This document shows, one piece after another, positions 22,641-36,385 of a DNA stretch of 64,000 bases; positions within the stretch are counted from its first letter, which is position 1, and each line of letters starts with the position of its first letter. This stretch comes from Marthasterias glacialis (taxonomy: Eukaryota > Echinodermata > Asteroidea > Forcipulatida > Asteriidae). The position numbers were made by a program, and so were the translations under genes. The DNA lies in NCBI GenBank assembly GCA_911728455.2, contig OU452230.1:8416512-8480511 (forward strand), read 5' to 3'. A model generated the notes under the pieces. That model was not told where the DNA came from. It ran no database searches and saw nothing but the letters and a program-made list of their open reading frames with translations.

Positions 22641-24190
22641 CACCGTTGGAAAGCCCTGGTCATGGGCATTCCAAAAATGCCAGTCTTGGGGCTGCGGGAT
22701 CAACAGCGAGGATGCCAGGGACCGAGGAGTGAGAACACCCCGAGGATGTCCAGTGCGTACGGCCATGCTGTGTGTACGTCAACAATAGCCAAGGCTGCTA
22801 CGTGTGTGCTGGACCGAAGCCAGCAATAAACAAAGCCGAAAAAGAAGTCGGCAGCGCCACGGCCAATAACTCCAGAAATAATGGAGCTAGAGAGAAATTT
22901 CTTGTACCTTCAGGTAGCTGCCATAGTCCTGCATCCGTTAATCTGGTTTTCCCGGCCATCCAGGGCCATCTTCCGCCTTGAAACCACCAGGGAGAGGGGC
23001 TGCTCCGAATGCACTTCAAACGCCTGTCTAATGGCACTTTTGTACACGAAGCTGTAACAGAGTGAAAACAAGACTTAGCAACGGCTCTATCTCCCAAAGT
23101 ATTGGCGGGAAACTGACAATTCTGACACCGTTGGAAAGCCCTGGTCATGGGCATTCCAAAAATGTCAATCTTGGGGCTGCAGGATAAACAAGGAGGATGC
23201 CAGGGACCGCGGAGTGAGAACACCCCGAGAATGTCCAGTGCAAACGGCTATGCTGTGTGTACGTCAACAATAGCCAAGGCCGCTACGTGTGTGCTGGACC
23301 GAAGCCAGAAAAAAAAAACGCGAAAAAACAAGTTGGCAGCGCCACGGGCAATTACTCAAGAAATAATGGGGCTAGAGAGAAATTTCTTGTACCTGCAGGT
23401 AGCTGCCATAGTCCTGCATCCGTAAATCTGGTTTTCCTGGCCATCCAGGGCTATCTTCCGCCTTGAAACTAACAGGGAGCGGGGCTGCTCCGAATGCACT
23501 TCAAACGCCTGTCTAATGGCACTTTTGTACACGAAGCTGTAACAGAGTGAAAACAAGACTTAGCAACAGCTCTATCTCCCAAAGTATTGGCGGGAAACTG
23601 ACAATTCTGACACCGTTGGAAAGCCCTGGTCATGGGCATTCCAAAAATGCCAGTCTTGGGGCTGCGGGATCAACAGCAAGGATGCCAGGGACCGAGGAGT
23701 GAGAACACCCCGAGGATGTCCAGTGCGTACGGCCATGCTGTGTGTACGTCAACAATAGCCAAGGCTGCTACGTGTGTGCTGGACCGAAGCCAGCAATAAA
23801 CAAAGCCGAAAAAGAAGTCGGCAGCGCCACGGCCAATAACTCCAGAAATAATGGAGCTAGAGAGAAATTTCTTGTACCTTCAGGTAGCTGCCATAGTCCT
23901 GCATCCGTTAATCTGGTTTTCCCGGCCATCCAGGGCCATCTTCCGCCTTGAAACCACCAGGGAGAGGGGCTGCTCCGAATGCACTTCAAACGCCTGTCTA
24001 ATGGCACTTTTGTACACGAAGCTGTAACAGAGTGAAAACAAGACTTAGCAACGGCTCTATCTCCCAAAGTATTGGCGGGAAACTGACAATTCTGACACCG
24101 TTGGAAAGCCCTGGTCATGGGCATTCCAAAAATGTTAATCTTGGGGCTGCAGGATAAACAGGGAGGATGCCAGGGACCGCGGAGTGAGAA
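22641..24190. repeat. A'-based dimer repeated at 970 bases, related to a copy at 31031
   Basis: A' units at 22772 and 23742 (shift 970) share AATGGAGCTAG, TACCTTCAGGTA and CCGTTAATCTGG. The intervening unit near 23310 has CAGAAAAAAAAAACGCG and GGGCAATTACTCAAG. The same pair recurs near 31031-31820, 8259 bases away. TACCTTCAGGTA puts a TGA stop in the minus-strand exon-like frame. Confidence 0.86.
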
Positions 24191-27100
24191 CACCCCGAGA
24201 ATGTCCAGTGCAAACGGCTATGCTGTGTGTACGTCAACAATAGCCAAGGCCGCTACGTGTGTGCTGGACCGAAGCCAGCAATAAAAAAAACGCGAAAAAA
24301 CAAGTCGGCAGCGCCACGGCCAATAACTCCAGAAATAATGGGGCTAGAGAGAAATTTCTTGTACCTGCAGGTAGCTGCCATAGTCCTGCATCCGTAAATC
24401 TGGTTTTCACGGCCATCCAGGGCTATCTTCCGCCTTGAAACTAACAGGGAGCGGGGCTGCTCCGAATGCGCTTCAAACGCCTGTCTAATGGCACTTTTGT
24501 ACACGAAGCTGTAACAGAGTGAAAACAAGACTTAGCAACGGCTCTATCTCCCAAAGTATTGGCGGGAAACTGACAATTCTGACACCGTTGGAAAGCCCTG
24601 GTCATGGGCATTCCAAAAATGCCAGTCTTGGGGCTGCGGGATCAAAAGCGAGGATGCCAGGGACCGAGGAGTGAGAACACTCCGAGGATGTCCAGTGCGT
24701 ACGGCCATGCTGTGTGTACGTCAACAATAGCCAAGGCTGCTACGTGTGTGCTGGACCGAAGCCAGCAATAAACAAAGCCGAAAAAGAAGTCGGCAGCGAC
24801 ACGGCCAGTAACTCCAGAAATAATGGGGCTAGAGAGAAATTTCTTGTACCTGCAGGTAGCTGCCAAAGTCCTGCATCCGTAAATCTTGTTTTCCCGGCTA
24901 TCCAGGGCTATCTTCCGCCTTGAAACCACCAGGGAGATTGGCTGCTCCGAATGCACTTCAAACGCCTGTCTAATGGCACTTTTGTACACGAAGCTGTAAC
25001 AGAGTGAAAACAAGACTTAGCAACGGCTCTATCTCCCAAAGTATTGGCGGGAAACTGACAATTCTGACACCGTTGGAAAGCCCTGGTCATGGGCATTCCA
25101 AAAATGTCAATCTTGGGGCTGCAGGATAAACAGGGAGGATGCCAGGGACCGCGGAGTGAGAACACCCCGAGAATGTCCAGTGCAAACGGCTATGCTGTGT
25201 GTACGTCAACAATAGCCAAGGCCGCTACGTGTGTGCTGGACCGAAGCCAGCAATAAAAAAAACGCGAAAAAACAAGTCGGCAGCGCCACGGCCAATAACT
25301 CCAGAAATAATGGGGCTAGAGAGAAATTTCTTGTACCTGCAGGTAGCTGCCATAGTCCTGCATCCGTAAATCTGGTTTTCACGGCCATCCAGGGCTATCT
25401 TCCGCCTTGAAACTAACAGGGAGCGGGGCTGCTCCGAATGCGCTTCAAACGCCTGTCTAATGGCACTTTTGTACACGAAGCTGTAACAGAGTGAAAACAA
25501 GACTTAGCAACGGCTCTATCTCCCAAAGTATTGGCGGGAAACTGACAATTCTGACACCGTTGGAAAGCCCTGGTCATGGGCATTCCAAAAATGCCAGTCT
25601 TGGGGCTGCGGGATCAAAAGCGAGGATGCCAGGGACCGAGGAGTGAGAACACTCCGAGGATGTCCAGTGCGTACGGCCATGCTGTGTGTACGTCAACAAT
25701 AGCCAAGGCTGCTACGTGTGTGCTGGACCGAAGCCAGCAATAAACAAAGCCGAAAAAGAAGTCGGCAGCGACACGGCCAGTAACTCCAGAAATAATGGGG
25801 CTAGAGAGAAATTTCTTGTACCTGCAGGTAGCTGCCAAAGTCCTGCATCCGTAAATCTGGTTTTCCCGGCTATCCAGGGCTATCTTCCGCCTTGAAACCA
25901 CCAGGGAGATTGGCTGCTCCGAATGCACTTCAAACGCCTGTCTAATGGCACTTTTGTACACGAAGCTGTAACAGAGTGAAAACAAGACTTAGCAACGGCT
26001 CTATCTCCCAAAGTATTGGCGGGAAACTGACAATTCTGACACCGTTGGAAAGCCCTGGTCATGGGCATTCCAAAAATGTCAATCTTGGGGCTGCAGGATA
26101 AACAGGGAGGATGCCAGGGACCGCGGAGTGAGAACACCCCGAGAATGTCCAGTGCAAACGGCTATGCTGTGTGTACGTCAACAATAGCCAAGGCCGCTAC
26201 GTGTGTGCTGGACCGAAGCCAGCAATAAAAAAAACGCGAAAAAACAAGTCGGCAGCGCCACGGCCAATAACTCCAGAAATAATGGGGCTAGAGAGAAATT
26301 TCTTGTACCTGCAGGTAGCTGCCATAGTCCTGCATCCGTAAATCTGGTTTTCACGGCCATCCAGGGCTATCTTCCGCCTTGAAACTAACAGGGAGCGGGG
26401 CTGCTCCGAATGCGCTTCAAACGCCTGTCTAATGGCACTTTTGTACACGAAGCTGTAACAGAGTGAAAACAAGACTTAGCAACGGCTCTATCTCCCAAAG
26501 TATTGGCGGGAAACTGACAATTCTGACACCGTTGGAAAGCCCTGGTCATGGGCATTCCAAAAATGCCAGTCTTGGGGCTGCGGGATCAACAGCGAGGATG
26601 CCAGGGACCGAGGAGTGAGAACACCCCGAGGATGTCCAGTGCGTACGGCCATGCTGTGTGTACGTCAACAATAGCCAAGGCTGCTACGTTTGTGCTGGAC
26701 CGAAGCCAGCAATAAAAAAAGCCGAAAAAGAAGTCGGCAGCGCCACGGCCAATAACTCCAGAAATAATGGGGCTAGAGAGAAATTTCTTGTACCTGCAGG
26801 TAGCTGCCATAGTCCTGCATCCGTAAATCTGGTTTTCACGGCCATCCAGGGCTATCTTCCGCCTTGAAACTAACAGGGAGCGGGGCTGCTCCGAATGCGC
26901 TTCAAACGCCTGTCTAATGGCACTTTTGTACACGAAGCTGTAACAGAGTGAAAACAAGACTTAGCAACGGCTCTATCTCCCAAAGTATTGGCGGGAAACT
27001 GACAATTCTGACACCGTTGGAAAGCCCTGGTCATGGGCATTCCAAAAATGCCAGTCTTGGGGCTGCGGGATCAAAAGCGAGGATGCCAGGGACCGAGGAG

Positions 27101-27653
27101 TGAGAACACTCCGAGGATGTCCAGTGCGTACGGCCATGCTGTGTGTACGTCAACAATAGCCAAGGCTGCTACGTGTGTGCTGGACCGAAGCCAGCAATAA
27201 ACAAAGCCGAAAAAGAAGTCGGCAGCGACACGGCCAGTAACTCCAGAAATAATGGGGCTAGAGAGAAATTTCTTGTACCTGCAGGTAGCTGCCAAAGTCC
27301 TGCATCCGTAAATCTGGTTTTCCCGGCTATCCAGGGCTATCTTCCGCCTTGAAACCACCAGGGAGATTGGCTGCTCCGAATGCACTTCAAACGCCTGTCT
27401 AATGGCACTTTTGTACACGAAGCTGTAACAGAGTGAAAACAAGACTTAGCAACGGCTCTATCTCCCAAAGTATTGGCGGGAAACTGACAATTCTGACACC
27501 GTTGGAAAGCCCTGGTCATGGGCATTCCAAAAATGTCAATCTTGGGGCTGCAGGATAAACAGGGAGGATGCCAGGGACCGCGGAGTGAGAACACCCCGAG
27601 AATGTCCAGTGCAAACGGCTATGCTGTGTGTACGTCAACAATAGCCAAGGCCG
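24191..27653. repeat. B-A' dimer block, 972-base period
   Basis: B units at 24253, 25225 and 26197 are 972 bases apart. The A' unit with five linked private changes (ATCAAAAGCGAGG, ACACTCCGAGG, GACACGGCCAGTAAC, CCAAAGTCC, GAGATTGGCTGC) lies at 24642, 25614 and 27071. A plain type A unit at 26586 interrupts the alternation, giving an A-A' pair. TTTTCACGGCC is common to the B units here. Confidence 0.86.
24519..25003 (+). repeat. Representative type A' unit (485 bases)
   Basis: This unit resembles type A but its A-rich segment near 24768 reads AATAAACAAAGCCG. It carries private changes: ATCAAAAGCGAGG, ACACTCCGAGG, GCGACACGGCCAGTAAC, GCCAAAGTCC and GGGAGATTGGCTGC. The same combination recurs in the units near 25740 and 27197 and, in part, near 33030. 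Other A' units lacking these changes lie near 16926, 22825, 23795, 30112, 31085, 46161, 47613, 48099, 49550 and 50519. Confidence 0.87.
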
Positions 27654-30600
27654 CTACGTGTGTGCTGGACCGAAGCCAGCAATAAAAAAAACGCGAAAAA
27701 ACAAGTCGGCAGCGCCACGGCCAATAACTCCAGAAATAATGGGGCTAGAGAGAAATTTCTTGTACCTGCAGGTAGCTGCCATAGTCCTGCATCCGTAAAT
27801 GTGGTTTTCACGGCCATCCAGGGCTATCTTCCGCCTTGAAACTAACAGGGAGCGGGGCTGCTCCGAATGCGCTTCAAACGCCTGTCTAATGGCACTTTTG
27901 TACACGAAGCTGTAACAGAGTGAAAACAAGACTTAGCAACGGCTCTATCTCCCAAAGTATTGGCGGGAAACTGACAATTCTGACACCGTTGGAAAGCCCT
28001 GGTCATGGGCATTCCAAAAATGCCAGTCTTGGGGCTGCGGGATCAACAGCGAGGATGCCAGGGACCGAGGAGTGAGAACACCCCGAGGATGTCCAGTGCG
28101 TACGGCCATGCTGTGTGTACGTCAACAATAGCCAAGGCTGCTACGTTTGTGCTGGACCGAAGCCAGCAATAAAAAAAGCCGAAAAAGAAGTCGGCAGCGC
28201 CACGGCCAATAACTCCAGAAATAATGGGGCTAGAGAGAAATTTCTTGTACCTGCAGGTAGCTGCCATAGTCCTGCATCCGTAAATCTGGTTTTCCCGGCC
28301 ATCCAGGGCCATCTTCCGCCTTGAAACCACCAGGGAGATTGGCTGCTCCGAATGCACTTCAAACGCCTGTCTAATGGCACTTTTGTACACGAAGCTGTAA
28401 CAGAGTGAAAACAAGACTTAGCAACGGCTCTATCTCCCAAAGTATTGGCGGGAAACTGACAATTCTGACACCGTTGGAAAGCCCTGGTCATGGGCATTCC
28501 AAAAATGTCAATCTTGGGGCTGCAGGATAAACAGGGAGGATGCCAGGGACCGCGGAGTGAGAACACCCCGAGAATGTCCAGTGCAAACGGCTATGCTGTG
28601 TGTACGTCAACAATAGCCAAGGCCGCTACGTGTGTGCTGGACCGAAGCCAGCAATAAAAAAAACGCGAAAAAACAAGTCGGCAGCGCCACGGCCAATAAC
28701 TCCAGAAATAATGGGGCTAGAGAGAAATTTCTTGTACCTGCAGGTAGCTGCCATAGTCCTGCATCCGTAAATGTGGTTTTCACGGCCATCCAGGGCTATC
28801 TTCCGCCTTGAAACTAACAGGGAGCGGGGCTGCTCCGAATGCGCTTCAAACGCCTGTCTAATGGCACTTTTGTACACGAAGCTGTAACAGAGTGAAAACA
28901 AGACTTAGCAACGGCTCTATCTCCCAAAGTATTGGCGGGAAACTGACAATTCTGACACCGTTGGAAAGCCCTGGTCATGGGCATTCCAAAAATGCCAGTC
29001 TTGGGGCTGCGGGATCAACAGCGAGGATGCCAGGGACCGAGGAGTGAGAACACCCCGAGGATGTCCAGTGCGTACGGCCATGCTGTGTGTACGTCAACAA
29101 TAGCCAAGGCTGCTACGTTTGTGCTGGACCGAAGCCAGCAATAAAAAAAGCCGAAAAAGAAGTCGGCAGCGCCACGGCCAATAACTCCAGAAATAATGGG
29201 GCTAGAGAGAAATTTCTTGTACCTGCAGGTAGCTGCCATAGTCCTGCATCCGTAAATCTGGTTTTCCCGGCCATCCAGGGCCATCTTCCGCCTTGAAACC
29301 ACCAGGGAGAGGGGCTGCTCCGAATGCACTTCAAACGCCTGTCTAATGGCACTTTTGTACACGAAGCTGTAACAGAGTGAAAACAAGACTTAGCAACGGC
29401 TCTATCTCCCAAAGTATTGGCGGGAAACTGACAATTCTGACACCGTTGGAAAGCCCTGGTCATGGGCATTCCAAAAATGTCAATCTTGGGGCTGCGGAAT
29501 AAACAGGGAGGATGCCAGGGACCGCGGAGTGAGAACACCCCGAGAATGTCCAGTGCAAACGGCTATGCTGTGTGTACGTCAACAATAGCCAAGGCCGCTA
29601 CGTGTGTGCTGGACCGAAGCCAGCAATAAAAAAACGCGAAAAAACAAGTTGGCAGCGCCACGACCAATTACTCCAGAAATAATGGGGCTAGAGAGAAATT
29701 TCTTGTACCTGCAGGTAGCTGCCATAGTCCTGCATCCGTAAATCTGGTTTACCCGGCCATCCAGGGCTATCTTCCGTCTTGAAACTAACAGCGAGCGGGG
29801 CTGCTCCGAATGCGCTTCAAACGCCTGTCTAATGGCACTTTTGTACACGAAGCTGTAACAGAGTGAAAACAAGACTTAGCAACGGCTCTATCTCCCAAAG
29901 TATTGGCGGGAAACTGACAATTCTGACACCGTTGGAAAGCCCTGGTCATGGGCATTCCAAAAATGCCAGTCTTGGGGCTGCGGGATCAACAGCGAGGATG
30001 CCAGGGACCGAGGAATGAGAACACCCCGAGGATGTCCAGTGCGTACGGCCATGCTGTGTGTACGTCAACAATAGCCAAGGCTGCTACGTGTGTGCTGGAC
30101 CGAAGCCAGCAATAAACAAAGCCGAAAAAGAAGTCGGCAGCGCCACGGCCAATAACTCCAGAAATAATGGGGCTAGAGAGAAATTTCTTGTACCTGCAGG
30201 TAGCTGCCATAGTCCTGCATCCGTAAATCTGGTTTTTCCGGCCATCTAGGGCTATCTTCCGCCTTGAAACCACCAGGGAGAGGGGCTGCTCCGAATGCAC
30301 TTCAAACGCCTGTCTAATGGCACTTTTGTACACGAAGCTGTAACAGAGTGAAAACAAGACTTAGCAACGGCTCTATCTCCCAAAGTATTGGCGGGAAACT
30401 GACAATTCTGACACCGTTGGAAAGCCCTGGTCATGGGCATTCCAAAAATGTCAATCTTGGGGCTGCAGGATAAACAGGGAGGATGCCAGGGACCGCGGAG
30501 TGAGAACACCCCGAGAATGTCCAGTGCAAACGGCTATGCTGTGTGTACGTCAACAATAGCCAAGGCCGCTACGTGTGTGCTGGACCGAAGCCAGAAATAA

Positions 30601-30898
30601 AAAAAACGCAAAAAAACAAGTTGGCAGCGCCACGGCCAATTACTCCAGAAATAATGGGGCTAGAGAGAAATTTCTTGTACCTGCAGGTAGCTGCCATAGT
30701 CCTGCATCCGTAAATCTGGTTTTCCTGGCCATCCAGGGCTATCTTCCGCCTTGAAACTAACAGGGAGCGGGGCTGTCTCCGAATGCGCTTCAAACGCCTG
30801 TCTAATGGCACTTTTGTACACGAAGCTGTAACAGAGTGAAAACAAGACTTAGCAACAGCTCTATCTCCCAAAGTATTGGCGGGAAACTGACAATTCTG
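27654..30898. repeat. B-A dimer block, 972-base period, then mixed units
   Basis: B units at 27654 and 28626 and type A units at 28043 and 29015 repeat at 972 bases, sharing CCGTAAATGTGG and CTACGTTTGTGC. GAGATTGGCTGC is present near 28335 but is GAGAGGGGCTGC near 29307, so the patch was replaced in one copy. B and A' units follow from 29579 to 30898. Confidence 0.84.
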
Positions 30899-31839
30899 AC
30901 ACCGTTGGAAAGCCCTGGTCATGGGCATTCCAAAAATGCCAGTCTTGGGGCTGCGGGATCAACAGCAAGGATGCCAGGGACCGAGGAGTGAGAACACCCC
31001 GAGGATGTCCAGTGCGTACGGCCATGCTGTGTGTACGTCAACAATAGCCAAGGCTGCTACGTGTGTGCTGGACCGAAGCCAGCAATAAACAAAGCCGAAA
31101 AAGAAGTCGGCAGCGCCACGGCCAATAACTCCAGAAATAATGGAGCTAGAGAGAAATTTCTTGTACCTTCAGGTAGCTGCCATAGTCCTGCATCCGTTAA
31201 TCTGGTTTTCCCGGCCATCCAGGGCCATCTTCCGCCTTGAAACCACCAGGGAGAGGGGCTGCTCCGAATGCACTTCAAACGCCTGTCTAATGGCACTTTT
31301 GTACACGAAGCTGTAACAGAGTGAAAACAAGACTTAGCAACGGCTCTATCTCCCAAAGTATTGGCGGGAAACTGACAATTCTGACACCGTTGGAAAGCCC
31401 TGGTCATGGGCATTCCAAAAATGTCAATCTTGGGGCTGCAGGATAAACAAGGAGGATGCCAGGGACCGCGGAGTGAGAACACCCCGAGAATGTCCAGTGC
31501 AAACGGCTATGCTGTGTGTACGTCAACAATAGCCAAGGCCGCTACGTGTGTGCTGGACCGAAGCCAGAAAAAAAAAAACCGCGAAAAAACAAGTTGGCAG
31601 CGCCACGGGCAATTACTCAAGAAATAATGGGGCTAGGGAGAAATTTCTTGTACCTGCAGGTAGCTGCCATAGTCCTGCATCCGTAAATCTGGTTTTCCTG
31701 GCCATCCAGGGCTATCTTCCGCCTTGAAACTAACAGGGAGCGGGGCTGCTCCGAATGCGCTTCAAACGCCTGTCTAATGGCACTTTTGTACACGAAGCTG
31801 TAACAGAGTGAAAACAAGACTTAGCAACAGCTCTATCTC
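30899..31839. repeat. Distant copy of the 22.7-23.6 kb pair (shift 8259)
   Basis: The A' unit at 31031 and the following unit near 31567 match those at 22772 and 23310. Shared changes are AATGGAGCTAG, TACCTTCAGG, CCGTTAATC, AAACAAGGAGG and GGGCAATTACTCAAG. 8259 bases is 17 units. Just upstream, GGCTGTCTCCG near 30771 has one inserted base, and AACAGCAAGG near 30961 matches the unit boundary near 23671 instead, so the match is a mosaic. Confidence 0.85.
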
Positions 31840-34800
31840 CCAAAGTATTGGCGGGAAACTGACAATTCTGACACCGTTGGAAAGCCCTGGTCATGGGCAT
31901 TCCAAAAATGCCAGTCTTGGGGCTGCGGGATCAACAGCGAGGATGCCAGGGACCGAGGAGTGAGAACACCCCGAGGATGTCCAGTGCGTACGGCCATGCT
32001 GTGTGTAAGTCAACAATAGCCAAGGCTGCTACGTGTGTGCTGGACCGAAGCCAGCAATAAAAAAAACGCGAAAAAACAAGTCGGCAGCGCCACGGCCAAT
32101 AACTCCAGAAATAATGGGGCTAGAGAGAAATTTCTTGTACCTTCAGGTAGCTGCCATAGTCCTGCATTCGTAAATCTGGATTTCCCGGCCATCCAGGGCC
32201 ATCTTCCGCCTTGAAACCACCAGGGAGAGGGGCTGCTCCGAATGCAATTCAAACGCCTGTCTAATGGCACTTTTGTACACGAAGCTGTAACAGAGTGAAA
32301 ACAAGACTTAGCAACGGCTCTATCTCCCAAAGTATTGGCGGGAAACTGACAATTCTGACACCGTTGGAAAGCCCTGGTCATGGGCATTCCAAAAATGTTA
32401 ATCTTGGGGCTGCAGGATAAACAGGGAGGATGCCAGGGACCGCGGAGCGTGAACACCCCGAGAATGTCCAGTGCAAACGGCTATGCTGTGTGTACGTCAA
32501 CAATAGCCAAGGCCGCTACGTGTGTGCTGGACCGAAGCCAGAAATAAAAAAAACGCAAAAAACAAGTTGGCAGCGCCACGGCCAATTACTCCAGAAATAA
32601 TGGGGCTAGAGAGAAATTTCTTGTACCTGCAGGTAGCTGCCATAGTCCTGCATCCGTAAATCTGGTTTTCCCGGCCATCCAGGGCTATCTTCCGCCTTGA
32701 AACTAACAGCGAGCGGGGCTGCTCCGAATGCGCTTCAAACACCTATCTAATGGCACTTTTGTACACGAAGCTGTAACAGAGTGAAAACAAGACTTAGCAA
32801 CGGCTCTATCTCCCAAAGTATTGGCGGTAAACTGACAATTCTGACACCGTTGGAAAGCAATGGTCATGGGCATTCCAAAAATGCCAGTCTTGGGGCTGCG
32901 GAATAAACAGGGAGGATGCCAGAGACCAAGGAGTGAGAACACCCCGAGGATGTCCAGTGCGTACGGCCATGCTGTGTGTACGTCAACAATAGCCAAGGCT
33001 GCTACGTGTGTGCTGGACCGAAGCCAGCAATAAACAAAGCCGAAAAAGAAGTCGGCAGCGCCACGGCCAGTAACTCCAGAAATAATGGGGCTAGAGAGAA
33101 ATTTCTTGTACCTGCAGGTAGCTGCCATAGTCCTGCATCCGTAAATCTGGTTTTCCCGGCTATCCAGGGCTATCTTCCGCCTTGAAACCACCAGGGAGAT
33201 TGGCTGCTCCGAATGCACTTCAAACGCCTGTCTAATGGCACTTTTGTACACGAAGCTGTAACAGAGTGAAAACAAGACTTAGCAACGGCTCTATCTCCCA
33301 AAGTATTGGCGGGAAACTGACAATTCTGACACCGTTGGAAAGCCCTGGTCATGGGCATTCCAAAAATGTCAATCTTGGGGCTGCAGGATAAACAGGGAGG
33401 ATGCCAGGGACCGCGGAGTGAGAACACCCCGAGAATGTCCAGTGCAAACGGCTATGCTGTGTGTACGTCAACAATAGCCAAGGCCGCTACGTGTGTGCTG
33501 GACCGAAGCCAGCAATAAAAAAAACGCGAAAAAACAAGTCGGCAGCGCCACGGCCAATAACTCCAGAAATAATGGGGCTAGAGAGAAATTTCTTGTACCT
33601 GCAGGTAGCTGCCATAGTCCTGCATCCGTAAATCTGGTTTTCACGGCCATCCAGGGCTATCTTCCGCCTTGAAACTAACAGGGAGCGGGGCTGCTCCGAA
33701 TGCGCTTCAAACGCCTGTCTAATGGCACTTTTGTACACGAAGCTGTAACAGAGTGAAAACAAGACTTAGCAACGGCTCTATCTCCCAAAGTATTGGCGGG
33801 AAACTGACAATTCTGACACCGTTGGAAAGCCCTGGTCATGGGCATTCCAAAAATGCCAGTCTTGGGGCTGCGGGATCAACAGCGAGGATGCCAGGGACCG
33901 AGGAGTGAGAACACCCCGAGGATGTCCAGTGCGTACGGCCATGCTGTGTGTACGTCAACAATAGCCAAGGCTGCTACGTGTGTGCTGGACCGAAGCCAGC
34001 AATAAAAAAAGCCGAAAAAGAAGTCGGCAGCGCCACGGCCAATAACTCCAGAAATAATGGGGCTAGAGAGAAATTTCTTGTACCTGCAGGTAGCTGCCAT
34101 AGTCCTGCATCCGTAAATCTGGTTTTCCCGGCCATCTAGGGCTATCTTCCGCCTTGAAACCACCAGGGAGAGGGGCTGCTCCGAATGCACTTCAAACGCC
34201 TGTCTAATGGCACTTTTGTACACGAAGCTGTAACAGAGTGAAAACAAGACTTAGCAACGGCTCTATCTCCCAAAGTATTGGCGGGAAACTGACAATTCTG
34301 ACACCGTTGGAAAGCCCTGGTCATGGGCATTCCAAAAATGTTAATCTTGGGGCTGCAGGATAAACAGGGAGGATGCCAGGGACCGCGGAGTGAGAACACC
34401 CCGAGAATGTCCAGTGCAAACGGCTATGCTGTGTGTACGTCAACAATAGCCAAGGCCGCTACGTGTGTGCTGGACCGAAGCCAGAAATAAAAAAAACGCA
34501 AAAAAACAAGTTGGCAGCGCCACGGCCAATTACTCCAGAAATAATGGGGCTAGAGAGAAATTTCTTGTACCTGCAGGTAGCTGCCATAGTCCTGCATCCG
34601 TAAATCTGGTTTTCCCGGCCATCCAGGGCTATCTTCCGCCTTGAAACTAACAGCGAGCGGGGCTGCTCCGAATGCGCTTCAAACGCCTGTCCAATGGCAC
34701 TTTTGTACACGAAGCTGTAACAGAGTGAAAACAAGACTTAGCAACGGCTCTATCTCCCAAAGTATTGGCGGGAAACTGACAATTCTGACACCGTTGGAAA

Positions 34801-36385
34801 GCCCTGGTCATGGGCATTCCAAAAATGTCAATCTTGGGGCTGCAGGATAAACAGGGAGGATGCCAGGGACCGCGGAGTGAGAACACCCCGATAATGTCCA
34901 GTGCAAACGGCTATGCTGTGTGTACGTCAACAATAGCCAAGGCCGCTACGTGTGTGCTGGACCGAAGCCAGCAATAAAAAAAACGCAAAAAAACAAGTTG
35001 GCAGCGCCACGGCCAATTACTCCAGAAATAATGGGGCTAGAGAGAAATTTCTTGTACCTGCAGGTAGCTGCCATAGTCCTGCATCCGTAAATCTGGTTTT
35101 CCCGGCCATCCAGGGCTATCTTCCGCCTTGAAACTAACAGCGAGCGGGGCTGCTCCGAATGCGCTTCAAACGCCTGTCCAATGGCACTTTTGTACACGAA
35201 GCTGTAACAGAGTGAAAACAAGACTTAGCAACGGCTCTATCTCCCAAAGTATTGGCGGGAAACTGACAATTCTGACACCGTTGGAAAGCCCTGGTCATGG
35301 GCATTCCAAAAATGCCAGTCTTGGGGCTGCGGGATCAACAGGGAGGTTGCCAGGGACCGCGGAGTGAGAACACCCCGAGGATGTCCAGTGCGTACGGCCA
35401 TCCTGTGTGTACGTCAACAATAGCCAAGGCCGCTACGTGTGTGCTGGACCGAAGCCAGCAATAAAAAAACGCGAAAAAACAAGTCGGCAGCGCCACGGCC
35501 AATAACTCCAGAAATAATGGGGCTAGAGAAAAATTTCTTGTACCTGCAGGTAGCTGCCATAGTCCTGCATCCGTAAATCTGGTTTTCACGGCCATCCAGG
35601 GCTATCTTCCGCCTTGAAACTAACAGGGAGCGGGGCTGCTCCGAATGCGCTTCAAACGCCTGTCTAATGGCACTTTTGTACACGAAGCTGTAACAGAGTG
35701 AAAACAAGACTTAGCAACGGCTCTATCTCCCAAAGTATTGGCGGGAAACTGACAATTCTGACACCGTTGGAAAGCCCTGGTCATGGGCATTCCAAAAATG
35801 CCAGTCTTGGGGCTGCGGGATCAACAGCGAGGATGCCAGGGACCGAGGAGTGAGAACACCCCGAGGATGTCCAGTGCGTACGGCCATGCTGTGTGTACGT
35901 CAACAATAGCCAAGGCTGCTACGTGTGTGCTGGACCGAAGCCAGCAATAAAAAAAGCCGAAAAAGCAAGTCGGCAGCGCCACGGCCAATAACTCCAGAAA
36001 TAATGGGGCTAGAGAGAAATTTCTTGTACCTGCAGGTAGCTGCCATAGTCCTGCATCCGTAAATCTGGTTTTCCCGGCCATCCAGGGCCATCTTCCGCCT
36101 TGAAACCACCAGGGAGAGGGGCTGCTCCGAATGCAATTCAAACGCCTGTCCAATGGCACTTTTGTACACGAAGCTGTAACAGAGTGAAAACAAGACTTAG
36201 CAACGGCTCTATCTCCCAAAGTATTGGCGGGAAACTGACAATTCTGACACCGTTGGAAAGCCCTGGTCATGGGCATTCCAAAAATGTCAATCTTGGGGCT
36301 GCGAGATAAACAGGAAGGATGCCAGGGACCGCGGAGTGAGAACACCCCGAGAATGTCCAGTGCAAACGGCTATGCTGTGTGTACG
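31840..36385. repeat. Array region: mixed A, A' and B units
   Basis: A chimeric unit near 32057 has a B-type A-rich segment, TACCTTCAGG and GTGTAAGTCAAC. An A' unit at 32976 carries part of the 24.6-27 kb marker set (GGCCAGTAAC, GAGATTGGCTGC), showing transfer over about 6 kb. Two adjacent B units near 34487 and 34974 share GCCTGTCCAATGG. The A-type unit near 35946 has AAAAAGCAAGTCGGC, a one-base-longer arm, seen again near 38875. Confidence 0.8.
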
